A DNA stretch of 64,000 nucleotides from Amycolatopsis palatopharyngis (GTDB lineage Bacteria > Actinomycetota > Actinomycetes > Mycobacteriales > Pseudonocardiaceae), in assembly GCF_003385185.1 (NCBI RefSeq), contig NZ_PQHZ01000009.1, positions 62,001-126,000 of the forward strand, in the 5' to 3' direction. The position numbers were made by a program, and so were the translations under genes. Below, one piece after another: positions 1 through 8,490 of the stretch. Position 1 is the first letter of the stretch; each line of letters begins with the position of its first letter. The notes under the pieces were generated by a model. The model was given only the letters and a program-made list of their open reading frames with translations, ran no database searches and had not been told where the DNA came from.

Positions 1-1
1 C

Positions 2-232
2 GCCATCACGAATACGCCCCCGACCAGGAGAGATGTCGGTTGTACCGACGGCTTTAAGCGGCCGAAGAAGGTCACCACCTACCTCGGCGGCGACCGCGTT
101 GTCCTCCTTGCGCCCCCGGCTGAGGCGGCGCTGATGACTCCCGAGGCCGCGCGAGAGCTTGCCGACCACCTGAACGAGCACGCCGACGACGTCGAGACCC
201 GGCGGCGGGTCGTGCCCTTCGCACGCCGATGA
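2..232 (+). CDS. Hypothetical protein, 5'-truncated by window edge
   Basis: An open frame enters from the left edge and stops at TGA 230-232, giving at least 76 residues. The part after about residue 18 reads like a real protein: a short beta segment ([15 protein letters not shown]) followed by an acidic helix ([20 protein letters not shown]) and a basic tail. GTG at 35 could be an internal start, but no clear ribosome site precedes it, so the gene probably begins outside the window. The family is not recognised. Its position, 140 bp before three small co-directional genes, suggests it belongs to the same mobile-element cluster. Confidence 0.5.
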   Translation, partial: AITNTPPTRRDVGCTDGFKRPKKVTTYLGGDRVVLLAPPAEAALMTPEAARELADHLNEHADDVETRRRVVPFARR

Positions 233-374
233 GACCAGCCCGGCCGACCTGCGGATCCCCAGGCGGGGCGAGCCGGGCCCATGTGGCGGGCGGCGCGACG
301 TCGAGTCTGACGGTTCCCGCAAATACCAGACTCCGCGCGCCGCTCGCCGCCCCTCAATCAGGACGAGGTGAACG

Positions 375-860
375 ATGACCATCGAGGCCGAGCGCCTGTT
401 CGTCACGTGGTTCCGCAGCGGAACCGACGGCCAGGACCACGCCATCACCGATGAGGCGAACGCGCTGGCGCACGAGCGCTGCGAGGACGCCGAGGCCGTC
501 TGCGGGCACGTCGTGACCCCGGTGTCGCTGACCTTCCCTCCTGGACCGCGCTGTCCCGCGTGCGTGCGGTTCGTCCGCGCTCGCGAGACGCTGCGCGACT
601 TCGATCTGTGGATGGACAGCTCACCCCGCCGTAGCCGCAAGCCGTCCTTCCTACGGCGGCTGTTCGCAAAGCCCCCTGTCCGATCCGTTGCCGCCGAGGC
701 AATCCCCCGAGCGGATCGGCCAGGGCCAGACCACGGCGGCCCCGTTGAGACCCCGACCTCCGACGGGGCCGCCGTGCACCACCCCCCAAGGAATGATCAT
801 GGTCACGCCGCCCACCAGCGAAGAAGCCCCGCACATCGCCGCCCTGCGTCGGGCGGTTGA
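375..860 (+). CDS. Small zinc-ribbon-like hypothetical protein
   Basis: A 161-residue protein starting at ATG 375 after GAGGTG. The first 90 residues look structured and contain a cysteine pattern (CEDAEAVCGHVV, then PRCPACVRF) that could bind zinc. After about residue 95 the sequence becomes basic, Pro- and His-rich and overlaps the next gene by about 60 bp, so the C-terminus is probably disordered. The family is unknown to me; similar short Cys-containing proteins are common in actinobacterial integrated elements. It is the first of three overlapping small genes (375-1376), probably one transcript. Confidence 0.5.
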   Translation: MTIEAERLFVTWFRSGTDGQDHAITDEANALAHERCEDAEAVCGHVVTPVSLTFPPGPRCPACVRFVRARETLRDFDLWMDSSPRRSRKPSFLRRLFAKPPVRSVAAEAIPRADRPGPDHGGPVETPTSDGAAVHHPPRNDHGHAAHQRRSPAHRRPASGG

Positions 861-1167
861 ACTCGGGTTCCAGTTCAAGCCGCTCGCGTTCAAGCCCGAG
901 GACGGTGGAGTACCGGCGGCGCTCTACGCCGAACGCTGGTCGCGTGACGGGGTGGTCGAGACCATCACCATGCAGGGGATGACGGAGGCCATCGCCGCGC
1001 GCATCCGCGTCGAGGACTACCCGCACGGCGATCCGATCTGGCAGCTCGCGGGCACGGTTGCCGAGGTCATCGCCGAACTGCTCGCCCTACCTGCGCACGA
1101 TTCCCCCGGTGCGCCGACCCTCGCCCGTCGGGCGTCCAGCTCCCTATGGCTACCTGGCGACTCGTGA
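799..1167 (+). CDS. Hypothetical small protein
   Basis: A 122-residue protein. ATG 799 is preferred over ATG 793 because the AAGGAA at 788-793 then has a normal spacing. The protein has a mixed alpha/beta look (AALRRAVELGFQFKPLAFK; a predicted C-terminal helix, GTVAEVIAELLALPAH) and no recognisable motif. It overlaps both neighbours (upstream gene ends 860, downstream gene starts 1146), which indicates translational coupling in a compact operon. Function unknown. Confidence 0.5.
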   Translation: MVTPPTSEEAPHIAALRRAVELGFQFKPLAFKPEDGGVPAALYAERWSRDGVVETITMQGMTEAIAARIRVEDYPHGDPIWQLAGTVAEVIAELLALPAHDSPGAPTLARRASSSLWLPGDS

Positions 1168-1376
1168 CGCCGCAGTGGCCGTCGACCGAATGGCCCGGCT
1201 CCGAGTGGCCCGGCTACTTCACGCGGACGCTGCTGCACCACGTGGAGGCCAACAACTCCGAACGACTGTCGCCCGTTCTCGGCATCGCTGACTGCGGTGC
1301 CGTCTGCATCCGCCCGCGCAAGGGCGGCGACTACTCGTGGTGCTCACCCTGCCCGAAATGTTTCCCCCAACGCTGA
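1146..1376 (+). CDS. Hypothetical small Cys-rich protein
   Basis: A 76-residue protein starting at ATG 1146 inside the end of the preceding gene. The N-terminus has WPSTEWPGSEWPGYF, a short direct repeat. The C-terminus carries C-x4-C and then WCSPCPKC, a candidate zinc knuckle or redox pair. No family recognised. The tight overlap upstream and same-strand neighbours make it a likely coding gene, though a protein this short cannot be confirmed by eye. Confidence 0.45.
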   Translation: MATWRLVTPQWPSTEWPGSEWPGYFTRTLLHHVEANNSERLSPVLGIADCGAVCIRPRKGGDYSWCSPCPKCFPQR

Positions 1377-1486
1377 GTAGGCAGATCGGCCCCGCAGGAC
1401 CACTCGGCTAGTCCAGTGACGCCGTGATCCATCGCCGATACGTTCGATTGGTCAGGGAAAATCGCAGATCAGGAGGAGTGAAGCCG

Positions 1487-2206
1487 ATGAAGCACGACTA
1501 CCGGATCGAGGGTCACGTGAACGGGCGGCACGTGCTCGGGCGCGGCTCGGGAGAGATCGACCCATCGACCGGCGTCAGCGAGATGGACGTGCGCTTCGAG
1601 CGGATGGCCGACGGGTGGGACCCGCGCACGATCGTGCTGATGTGTTGCGACCGTGCGCTGATCATGGCTGCTCAGGAGACGATGGGAACGGTCGGCATGT
1701 ACCGGGCCTCCGGCGGGGTGCTGTCGATCGGCGGACATCTGCCGGGCAACTCGCGCGACAGCGTGATGCGCACCGCCGACGGTGAGCTGATGGCGCACGT
1801 GCAGGCCACCTCGATGACCGACTTCCGCGCAGAGGAGGCGTTCGACCACTCGCGCATCGAGGGCGGGTTCTCCCACCTGCAGCGCGGGATCAACGGGATC
1901 AAGCACATCCCGGCGTTCGACGGCGTGATGATGCAGGCCGGACCGAACCTCGTGGTCGTCACGACCCGATTCAGTGCTGAACTGGAGGACGGCAGCACCA
2001 TCTACGGCTCGACCAACTACCCGCACTACCTGCCAGAGCAGGCGGTCGAGATCCCGTACTACCAGCTCCTGCGGGTGGAGTCGGTGGAGCAGGAGTTGGA
2101 CGGCAACCACCTGTACTCCAAGGTCACCACGCGAGTGCTGCCGCTGACGCCGCCCGGCGACGACACGGTGAGCGCGACGGTCGAGCGCCTGACGACGCTG
2201 GCCTGA
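1487..2206 (+). CDS. GFP-fold-like hypothetical protein without a chromophore (speculative fold)
   Basis: A 239-residue soluble protein. ATG 1487 is chosen because AGGAGG (1471-1476) precedes it; an upstream in-frame start at 1424 has no such site. There is no signal peptide or membrane segment, and beta-strand-like segments run throughout. The N-terminus RIEGHVNGRHVLGRGSGEID resembles the opening of coral fluorescent proteins (EGxVNGxxxxxxGxGxG). The C-terminal third (ELEDGSTIYG, then a Tyr-rich strand, VEIPYYQLLRVESVEQELDG) resembles their KDGxxY..Y...VxxPxYYxVDxxLDI strands. Total length also matches GFP. No X-Tyr-Gly tripeptide is seen near residue 65, so no chromophore is expected. The resemblance is judged from memory and unscored. 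A strong terminator follows, and a MetRS gene lies 115 bp downstream. Confidence 0.6.
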   Translation: MKHDYRIEGHVNGRHVLGRGSGEIDPSTGVSEMDVRFERMADGWDPRTIVLMCCDRALIMAAQETMGTVGMYRASGGVLSIGGHLPGNSRDSVMRTADGELMAHVQATSMTDFRAEEAFDHSRIEGGFSHLQRGINGIKHIPAFDGVMMQAGPNLVVVTTRFSAELEDGSTIYGSTNYPHYLPEQAVEIPYYQLLRVESVEQELDGNHLYSKVTTRVLPLTPPGDDTVSATVERLTTLA

Positions 2207-2215
2207 CCTCGACAC

Positions 2216-2262
2216 GGAGCGGCGGCTACCTCACCACGGGTAGCCGCCGCTCCACGTCGTTT
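2216..2262 (+). terminator. Intrinsic-type terminator
   Basis: A perfect 15-bp stem (2216-2230 with 2239-2253) and 8-nt loop, followed by ACGTCGTTT. It closes the small-gene operon ending at 2206, so the MetRS gene downstream probably has its own promoter in 2262-2310. Confidence 0.75.
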
Positions 2263-2321
2263 AACCGTTAGCCTTGGCCTCACCACTATCACGACCAACG
2301 CCCCGTAACTGGAGAGGCCCG

Positions 2322-3848
2322 ATGTCCCGTCGTTACATCACGACCGCCATTCCGTACGTGAACTCCAAGCCGCACCTCGGCTTCGCGATGGAAATGGTGC
2401 AGACGGACGTCATGGCCCGTCACTGGCGGCACCGTGGACACGAAGTTCGCTTCCTGTCCGGCACCGACGACAACTCGCTGAAGAACGCCATCGCGGCCGA
2501 GGCCGAGGGTGTGCCGACCAGTGAGTTGGTGGACCGCAACGCCGCCGCGTTCTACGGGCTGCGCGACCCGCTCCAGATCAGCTTCGATGACTTCATCCGG
2601 ACCAGCGCCGACCCGCGCCACAAGGTCGGCGTCGATCGGCTCTGGAAGGCCACCGACGCCTCCGCCGATCTGTACCGCAAGGACTTTGAGGGCCTGTACT
2701 GCGTCGGTTGCGAGCAGTTCTACAACGAAAGCGAACTGGTGGACGGGCTCTGCCCCGAGCACCTGACCGCGCCCGAACTGGTCAGCGAGGAGAACTGGTT
2801 CTTCAAGCTCTCCAAGTACGAGGACCGGCTGCGGGAGCTGATCGAATCCGGCGAGCTGCGCATCGAACCGGAGAGCCGCCGCAACGAAGTCCTCGGCTTC
2901 ATCAAGACCGGCCTCCAGGATTTCTCGATCTCGCGCTCGACCGAGCGGGCGCGCGGCTGGGGTATTGAAGTCCCCGGCGACCCGTCCCAGGTGATCTACG
3001 TCTGGTGGGACGCGCTGGGTAACTACATCACCGCCCTGGATTACGGCACCGACGGCGAGAACTACCGCCACTGGTGGATCAACTCCGACGAGCGCACGCA
3101 CGTGATCGGGAAGGGCATCGTCCGCTTCCACGCGGTCTACTGGCCCGCCATGCTGCTCTCGGCCGGGCAGCCGCTCCCGACGACGATCTTCGTGCACGAC
3201 TATCTGACGGTCGAGGGCAAGAAACTCGGCAAGAGCCTCGGCAACGCGATCGATCCCGTGGCCATCGTCAACGACTACGGGGCCGACGCTCTGCGCTGGT
3301 GGCTGGTCCGCGAGGTGCCGCGCGTCGGCGACGCCAACTACACCACTGAGCGACTCATCGGCCGCTACCACGAAGACCTCGCCAACGGGCTGGGCAACCT
3401 GGTCAACCGGGCAGTCAGCATGGTCCACAAGTACCGGGGCGGCACCGTCCCGGCGCTAGCGGACCCGCTGCCCGAGCTGCCGCTGACCAAGCTCATCGAC
3501 GCGGCCCCGGCGGCGGTGGACGCCGCGATGGACCGCTTCGACTTCCGGGCGGCCACGGCTGCGGTATGGCAGATCGTGGAGGAGGCCAACCGCTACGTCG
3601 TGGAAGTCGAGCCCTGGAACCTGGCGAAGGCCGAGAAGAAGGGCGACGCCGACGCGGGCCAACGACTCAGCGACGTGTTGGCGCTGCTCGTGCACGCCTG
3701 CCGCGCAGTCGCCGAGGAACTGCCCCCATTCCTCCCGGAAGCCGCCCGCCGGGTGGCCGCCCAGCTTGGCTCCGGGACCGATCAGCTCGACAAGCCGCAA
3801 CCGCTGTTCCCCCGGATCGAGGTCCAGACAAACACCGCAACGGCATGA
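2322..3848 (+). CDS. Methionyl-tRNA synthetase, compact second type
   Basis: A 508-residue class I aminoacyl-tRNA synthetase that charges tRNA with methionine. ATG 2322 follows GGAGAG. The HIGH-type motif is HLGF (residues 18-21) in PYVNSKPHLGF. The connective domain has a CxxC...CxxH zinc knuckle (about residues 127-148). The active-site region has VIYVWWDALGNYIT, and the KMSKS loop is KKLGKS (300-305), a departure from KMSKS. A helical anticodon domain follows (GNLVNRAVSM). There is no C-terminal tRNA-binding EMAP domain. The gene is solitary and lies on the mobile element, so it is probably an extra copy beside a housekeeping metG elsewhere. Possible roles are resistance to a MetRS inhibitor or supply of Met-tRNA to a specialised pathway; both are inferences. 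Confidence 0.9.
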   Translation: MSRRYITTAIPYVNSKPHLGFAMEMVQTDVMARHWRHRGHEVRFLSGTDDNSLKNAIAAEAEGVPTSELVDRNAAAFYGLRDPLQISFDDFIRTSADPRHKVGVDRLWKATDASADLYRKDFEGLYCVGCEQFYNESELVDGLCPEHLTAPELVSEENWFFKLSKYEDRLRELIESGELRIEPESRRNEVLGFIKTGLQDFSISRSTERARGWGIEVPGDPSQVIYVWWDALGNYITALDYGTDGENYRHWWINSDERTHVIGKGIVRFHAVYWPAMLLSAGQPLPTTIFVHDYLTVEGKKLGKSLGNAIDPVAIVNDYGADALRWWLVREVPRVGDANYTTERLIGRYHEDLANGLGNLVNRAVSMVHKYRGGTVPALADPLPELPLTKLIDAAPAAVDAAMDRFDFRAATAAVWQIVEEANRYVVEVEPWNLAKAEKKGDADAGQRLSDVLALLVHACRAVAEELPPFLPEAARRVAAQLGSGTDQLDKPQPLFPRIEVQTNTATA

Positions 3849-4690
3849 CCTCGCATGCCCCACACCTTCCACGCCGGGGACTCTTAACGGCGACACCGAG
3901 ATTCACCCGATTGGTGTATTGATATCGGGAATAAACGCAGGCATTCTGGATAGTCCTGGGTTGTGACGTCGAGTTGCCCGCCAGCTGACCGGAAGGAGAG
4001 TAGCGCGGGTGGCGGTGGTGTCGCAGCGTGGGCGTCACCCTGGTTGACCGGCCGGACGACCCTCCTCGGATGGGGGCGTTTGGAGTTGAGGTCCCGGTGG
4101 CGCGCAGCGTCCCGGCCGTGTCCAGCGCACGCGGCACCCCTGATGGGGTGTCTTGATGGTAATGAGGGTTCATGTACCGGCTATCTAGAGCCGGACCCCT
4201 TGAGCATCCGCGACAGTGCCCGAGACCGAAGGCTTCCGCGCTGCTGATTTTCTCGCCGTCCGGCGTTCTGACAATCCCTCGTGTACGCACCCGCTGGGTG
4301 CGCGCCTGATCGTCGTACGCCGCGCCCGGCAAGCCCCCTATTCCCTGTGCTGCGCATCCATGGCGGTGCCGTGTCTCCAAACGGGCTCAACGGTCTCTTG
4401 CCTCACGCGGCGGGCTGTTGGGGCGCTGTCCGGGTGAAGATGGCGTGCTTGGTGTCGAAAAACGGCGTTGTTTCCGGCTTCTTGGGGTGAGGCCGGTCTG
4501 CAAAAACCGGCGGGTAACCGCGCTTTAGAACAGTGAAGGGAGGGATGCCGCTGGCCTGACCGGGAGGCGTGAGCATCGCGAGTGCTGAGAACAACTGAAC
4601 AGGAGATGTCTGTGGTCTCGCCTATACGGCGGACGGGTTCGTGCTACCCGCCCGTGTTATCGACGCATGTCTTCGTGGGAGGTTTTTCCG
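3849..4690. other. Long intergenic region within the element
   Basis: About 840 bp without a convincing gene. It has a small hairpin (CCGGCT/AGCCGG, 4178-4195) and a relatively A-rich stretch at 3900-3960. A 34-codon open frame (4606-4710) begins directly after AGGAG, too close for a normal start, and runs into the next gene. I see no tRNA, IS or att repeat here. It may hold the promoter of the transfer operon or the junction between cargo and transfer modules. Confidence 0.4.
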
Positions 4691-6043
4691 TTGCTACACA
4701 ACAACTTTAACACGCCAGGGATAGCAAGTGCAGTCCCGGCCGTAAAGGGTTCGTCGTCGTGCACCGGGTCGCCGGTGGCGGGGTTGATGTGTGATCCGTG
4801 GCAGACGTTCAACGGGTTCATGTCGTGGGTGTCGTACACGCTGTGGTCGCTGATTCAAGTCTGGTGGCCGCTGCTGGTCGTCGCGGCCGTGTGCGCGTTG
4901 GTGGCGGGCGCGGTGCTGGCGCGGGTGGTGCGGTTGCGGCGGGCGCGGGAGATCGCGGGGGCGCGGTTTTTCGAGATCACCCCGCCGCACCGGTTGCCCT
5001 CTGAGGGGGCGGTGCCGTTGTGGCGGCTGCTCGCGGCGAAACTCGCCGAACGGCGGTCACGGACACGGGTCGCGTTGGAGCTGTGGGCCGACAATGCCGA
5101 TGGCCGTATCCGCGCCGGGCTGTGGGTTCCCGGCGGTGTCGCGGCCGAGGAGCTGGCGGACGCGGTGGGGCAAGCCTGGCCCGGCTGCGGCCTGGTCGAA
5201 ACCACCCCGCCCCAGTTGCCTCGGGGCGCGGTGGGGGCGACGGAGCTGGTGCCGGGTGAGGGGCCGTGGGCACCGCTGGTCGATCACCAGCACCGACCCG
5301 ATCGCGGCCCGGTGGCGGTGGAGGACGAACCGTTGCGCGCGGTGCTGGACTCGCTGAACAACATCGCGACTGGGGGTTTGTTCGCGTCGGTGCAGGTGGT
5401 GGTGTCCCCGGCACGCGGCACCGGCCGGCGCGGCCGGGGCGCAGTCGGCCGGCGCGGTCTGGCCGGGTTGCTCGGCCTGGTGGCGCGCGGTCTGGTGCGT
5501 TGCCTGCTCTCGATCGTGGACCTGTTCCTCTCGTCGTCGTCTTCGTCGTCGCGGGGTTCGTCGTCGCCGTCGCGCACGGCCGAGGCTGATCCGCTGGTGG
5601 TGGCGCGGCGGCGGGCGCGGGAGGCCAAGCAGAAGGCGGGGCCGCATCTGCGGGCCACCGTGCGGCTGGTGGTCGCCGGAACTCGCAAAGCGGGTCCGGC
5701 GCGGCGGGGTAGTCACGACCTCGCGGGGGTGCTGGCCGCGTTGGCGACCGACGAACACGTCACCGCCCGGCTGCGGGTGCGCCGCGCGGTCGGGAAGGTC
5801 GATCGCTACGAGCACGGACGCGGGTTCATCGCCAGCACCCGCGAACTCGCGGCACTGTGGCATCTGCCGCACGAGCCCGGTAGCCACGGGCTGTCCCATC
5901 CGGAGGTGCCGCAACGCAAGGCCGACCGCGCCCTTCCCCGCTTGGATGACTACCGCCACCGCCGAGGAAACCAGGCACAGGACCGGCTTGGTTCGCGGCG
6001 CGGTCGCCGTGAGGGGTTCGGGGGTGAGCGCGATGCGGCCTGA
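4691..6043 (+). CDS. Membrane-anchored transfer-module protein
   Basis: A 450-residue protein. TTG 4691 is preferred because GGGAGG (4677-4682) lies 8 nt upstream; ATG 4667 is in frame but lacks a site. A short exported-looking N-terminus precedes one or two membrane segments (VSYTLWSLIQVWWPLLVVAAVCALVAGAVLA, given here in two halves: WSLIQVWWPLL and VVAAVCALVAGAVLA), then a basic cytoplasmic domain. Residues about 270-310 form a second hydrophobic stretch and a Ser-rich linker. No enzymatic motif is recognised. It overlaps the downstream conjugation ATPase by 11 bp, so it is probably its membrane partner in DNA transfer, comparable in role to VirB-type or PrgI-like accessory proteins (inference). 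Confidence 0.6.
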   Translation: MLHNNFNTPGIASAVPAVKGSSSCTGSPVAGLMCDPWQTFNGFMSWVSYTLWSLIQVWWPLLVVAAVCALVAGAVLARVVRLRRAREIAGARFFEITPPHRLPSEGAVPLWRLLAAKLAERRSRTRVALELWADNADGRIRAGLWVPGGVAAEELADAVGQAWPGCGLVETTPPQLPRGAVGATELVPGEGPWAPLVDHQHRPDRGPVAVEDEPLRAVLDSLNNIATGGLFASVQVVVSPARGTGRRGRGAVGRRGLAGLLGLVARGLVRCLLSIVDLFLSSSSSSSRGSSSPSRTAEADPLVVARRRAREAKQKAGPHLRATVRLVVAGTRKAGPARRGSHDLAGVLAALATDEHVTARLRVRRAVGKVDRYEHGRGFIASTRELAALWHLPHEPGSHGLSHPEVPQRKADRALPRLDDYRHRRGNQAQDRLGSRRGRREGFGGERDAA

Positions 6044-7544
6044 CACCGACCACCACGGCGCACACGATGCCGACCACGCCCGTAGCGGGCTGGCGGTGTC
6101 GCCGTTCACCGACCCTGCCCGGCAAGCGCCGAAGCTGCTGGGCGCGACCACGACCGGTCTCGCGGAACTGGTCGGGCTGGCCGTGCCCGACGCGCGGCAC
6201 CACCTTCACGTGCAAGGGGTGACCGGGGTGGGCAAGTCCACGTGGCTGGCCCATCACGTGATCGGCGAGGCCGACGCCGGGCGCGGCGTGGTGCTGCTCG
6301 ATCCGCAAGGCGACCTCGCCACCAACGTCCTCGACCGGTTGCCCGCCGGGTGCGGGGATCGGTTGGTGATCCTCGACCCCGACGAGCAGAAGGCCCCGGC
6401 GGCGTTCAACGTCTTGCACGCGGCCGATCCGGGGCTACGGGCGTTGGTGGCCGATGGGGTGGTGTCGGTGTTCCGCCGCCTGTATGCGGCGTCGTGGGGG
6501 CCGCGTATGGACGACCTCATGCGCGCGGCCTGCCTGACCCTGATTCGCCGGGAGGGTTCGACGCTGGCCGATATCGTGCCGCTGCTGCAACACGCGGCGT
6601 TTCGCCGTGAGGTGCTGGCCGAGGTCGGCGAACCGGAGGGGCTGGAAGGGTTCTGGACGGCGTTCGATGAGGCCACACCCGCCCAGCGCGGGCAGTTGTG
6701 CGCGCCGGTCACGTCCCGTCTGCGGTCGGTGCTGACGCGCCCGTTCGCGCGGACGCTGCTCGGTGCGCCCCGGTCGAGTTTCACTCTCGCCGATGTGCTC
6801 GACGGCGGCATTCTCATCGCCCGCTTGCCGAAGGGCGGCATCGGGGAAGACTGCTCGCGGTTGGTGGGGTCCTTGCTGATTGCCGGGTTGTGGCAGGAGA
6901 TCACCCGCCGCGCGACCCGGCCGCCCGCGCGGCGGCCGGACGCGACGATCGTCATGGACGAGTGCCACAACTTCCTGCACCTGCCCATCGGCGTCGAAGA
7001 CGCGCTAGCCGAAGCCCGCGGTTACCGGGTCTCGCTTGTGCTGGCGCATCAGCATCAGGCGCAGTTGCCGCCGGATGTGCGGGAGGGGATCGACGCGAAC
7101 GCCCGCACTAAGGTGTACTTCACGGTGTCGCCGGACGACGCGCGCCGCCTGGTGCGGCACGTCGCCCCGGACATCGACGAACACGGGCTACGCCGCCGCC
7201 CGGCGTTTCAGGTCGTCGCCCGCGCCGTCGCGCATGGACGGGACACCCCGGCGTGCACGCTGGACACCCTGCCGTTGCCGCCCGCGCCGCGTGGCCGTGG
7301 CGCGGCGCTGCGGAAAGCAGCGCGCGCACGGACCGGGCTGTCACGACAGGCGCGCGGTGAGCGTGAGTCGGCGCGCAAGCTCGACACCACACCCGCCGCC
7401 AGCACGGCCGCGCAAGCGTTACGGCAGCACTGGAACACCAACCCCAGCAACGGTTTCGGTGACAGCAATTCGGTGGACAACTCGGTAGGCAACTCGTGGG
7501 CAGCTTATGAGCTGCCTACCGAGTTGCCGCCCGAGGCCGCCTAA
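6033..7544 (+). CDS. Conjugation-type DNA-transfer ATPase (TraG/VirD4/HerA-like)
   Basis: A 503-residue P-loop ATPase. ATG 6033 overlaps the preceding stop; longer upstream starts would lie deep inside that gene. Walker A is GVTGVGKST (about residues 62-70), followed by GVVLLDPQGDLA, typical of type IV coupling proteins and related DUF87 ATPases. Walker B is TIVMDECHNF (about 305-314), followed by VLAHQHQAQLP, the usual sensor region. There are no transmembrane segments; the membrane anchor is probably the preceding protein. The role is pumping element DNA during conjugation or mobilisation. A nested hairpin (7488-7528) is embedded in the last codons. Confidence 0.85.
   Translation: MRPDTDHHGAHDADHARSGLAVSPFTDPARQAPKLLGATTTGLAELVGLAVPDARHHLHVQGVTGVGKSTWLAHHVIGEADAGRGVVLLDPQGDLATNVLDRLPAGCGDRLVILDPDEQKAPAAFNVLHAADPGLRALVADGVVSVFRRLYAASWGPRMDDLMRAACLTLIRREGSTLADIVPLLQHAAFRREVLAEVGEPEGLEGFWTAFDEATPAQRGQLCAPVTSRLRSVLTRPFARTLLGAPRSSFTLADVLDGGILIARLPKGGIGEDCSRLVGSLLIAGLWQEITRRATRPPARRPDATIVMDECHNFLHLPIGVEDALAEARGYRVSLVLAHQHQAQLPPDVREGIDANARTKVYFTVSPDDARRLVRHVAPDIDEHGLRRRPAFQVVARAVAHGRDTPACTLDTLPLPPAPRGRGAALRKAARARTGLSRQARGERESARKLDTTPAASTAAQALRQHWNTNPSNGFGDSNSVDNSVGNSWAAYELPTELPPEAA
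7488..7528 (+). repeat. Nested hairpin in the 3' end of the ATPase gene
   Basis: An outer 9-bp stem (GGCAACTCG 7488-7496 with CGAGTTGCC 7520-7528) encloses a 7-bp stem (GGCAGCT 7499-7505 with AGCTGCC 7510-7516) and a TATG loop. It lies just before the stop codon and the next gene, so it could act as an RNA processing or attenuation structure. Preceding codons encode repeated Ser-Val-Asn residues. Confidence 0.6.
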
Positions 7545-7575
7545 AACCCCTGCGTAGGACCACTGTGGAGGACTC

Positions 7576-8490
7576 ATGTCCGTGCCCCAACATCCTAGGA
7601 ATACCTACCCCCAACCCCCAAGGGTGCAACTACAACCCGCCAGCAACGGCGAAGCACTGGCCCGCTCACGCGGCCTGACCGAGCGGGACATGTCGCTGCT
7701 GTCCTACCTGGACCGGCACCGCGTACTCACCGCCTTACAGGTCACGCGGCTGCTGTTCGGCTCGGCGCACCACGCCCGCCACCGGCTCACCGCGCTCTAT
7801 CAGCGTGGGGTGCTGGCGCGGTTCCGGCGCGAGGTCTGGCCAGGCTCCCAACCGTGGCGCTACACCCTCGGCCACGTCGGCGCGACCGTGCACGCCGCCG
7901 CCACCGACACCCCGCTACCGAAACCCTCGGCGGTCACGGAAAAGGTGTTGCGGCTGGCGCACTCGCCGCACACCGAACACCTACTCGGCGTCAACGAGTT
8001 CTTCACCCACCTCGCCGGACACGCCCGTCTCCATGAGGGGTGCGCGCTGGGGCAGTGGTGGCCCGAGACCATCACCGCCGACGCCTGCGGCGGCATCGTC
8101 CGCCCAGACGGCTACGGCGAATACACCGACCCGAACGGCACCCTCGGGTTCTTCTACGAACACGACACCGGCACCGAAACCCTCCACACCCTCACCGACA
8201 AGATCACCAAATACGCCGAACTCGCCCAAGCAGGAATCGGCAAACCCGTCCTGTTCCGGCTACCCAGCGTCGCGCGCGAACGGCACTTGCACGAGGCCAT
8301 CACGCGCCGATGGCCCGGCAGGCTCCCCGTCCCGGTCGCCACCTTCGCCGCCGATCACCCGGCACCGAACGAGCCCGCGACGGACGCGGTATGGCTACCT
8401 GTCGGACAGACCCGACGCCGCGCACTCACCCAGCTCCCGGCACCGCTCGGCGCACCCGCACACCGAGTGCCGCGACGGGGAGCAGCATGA
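7576..8490 (+). CDS. Replication-relaxation family protein
   Basis: A 304-residue protein of the actinobacterial replication-relaxation (Replic_Relax) family, thought to act in plasmid or ICE replication and mobilisation. ATG 7576 follows GTGGAGGACTC. A winged-helix-like N-terminal region is visible (LTERDMSLLSYLDRHRVLTA, then LQVTRLLFGS, HHARHRLTALYQRGVLARF), followed by the family core with LRLAHSPHTEHLLGVNEFF, RPDGYGEY and FFYEHDTGTE. These residues match the usual order of the family as I know it. It sits between the transfer ATPase and a small overlapping gene (ATGA overlap), typical of compact actinobacterial integrative elements. Confidence 0.85.
   Translation: MSVPQHPRNTYPQPPRVQLQPASNGEALARSRGLTERDMSLLSYLDRHRVLTALQVTRLLFGSAHHARHRLTALYQRGVLARFRREVWPGSQPWRYTLGHVGATVHAAATDTPLPKPSAVTEKVLRLAHSPHTEHLLGVNEFFTHLAGHARLHEGCALGQWWPETITADACGGIVRPDGYGEYTDPNGTLGFFYEHDTGTETLHTLTDKITKYAELAQAGIGKPVLFRLPSVARERHLHEAITRRWPGRLPVPVATFAADHPAPNEPATDAVWLPVGQTRRRALTQLPAPLGAPAHRVPRRGAA

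Noticed and set aside
4606..4710. 34-codon ORF before the transfer operon
   Set aside because: AGGAG directly abuts the ATG with no spacing, and the frame overlaps the next gene. No family resemblance.
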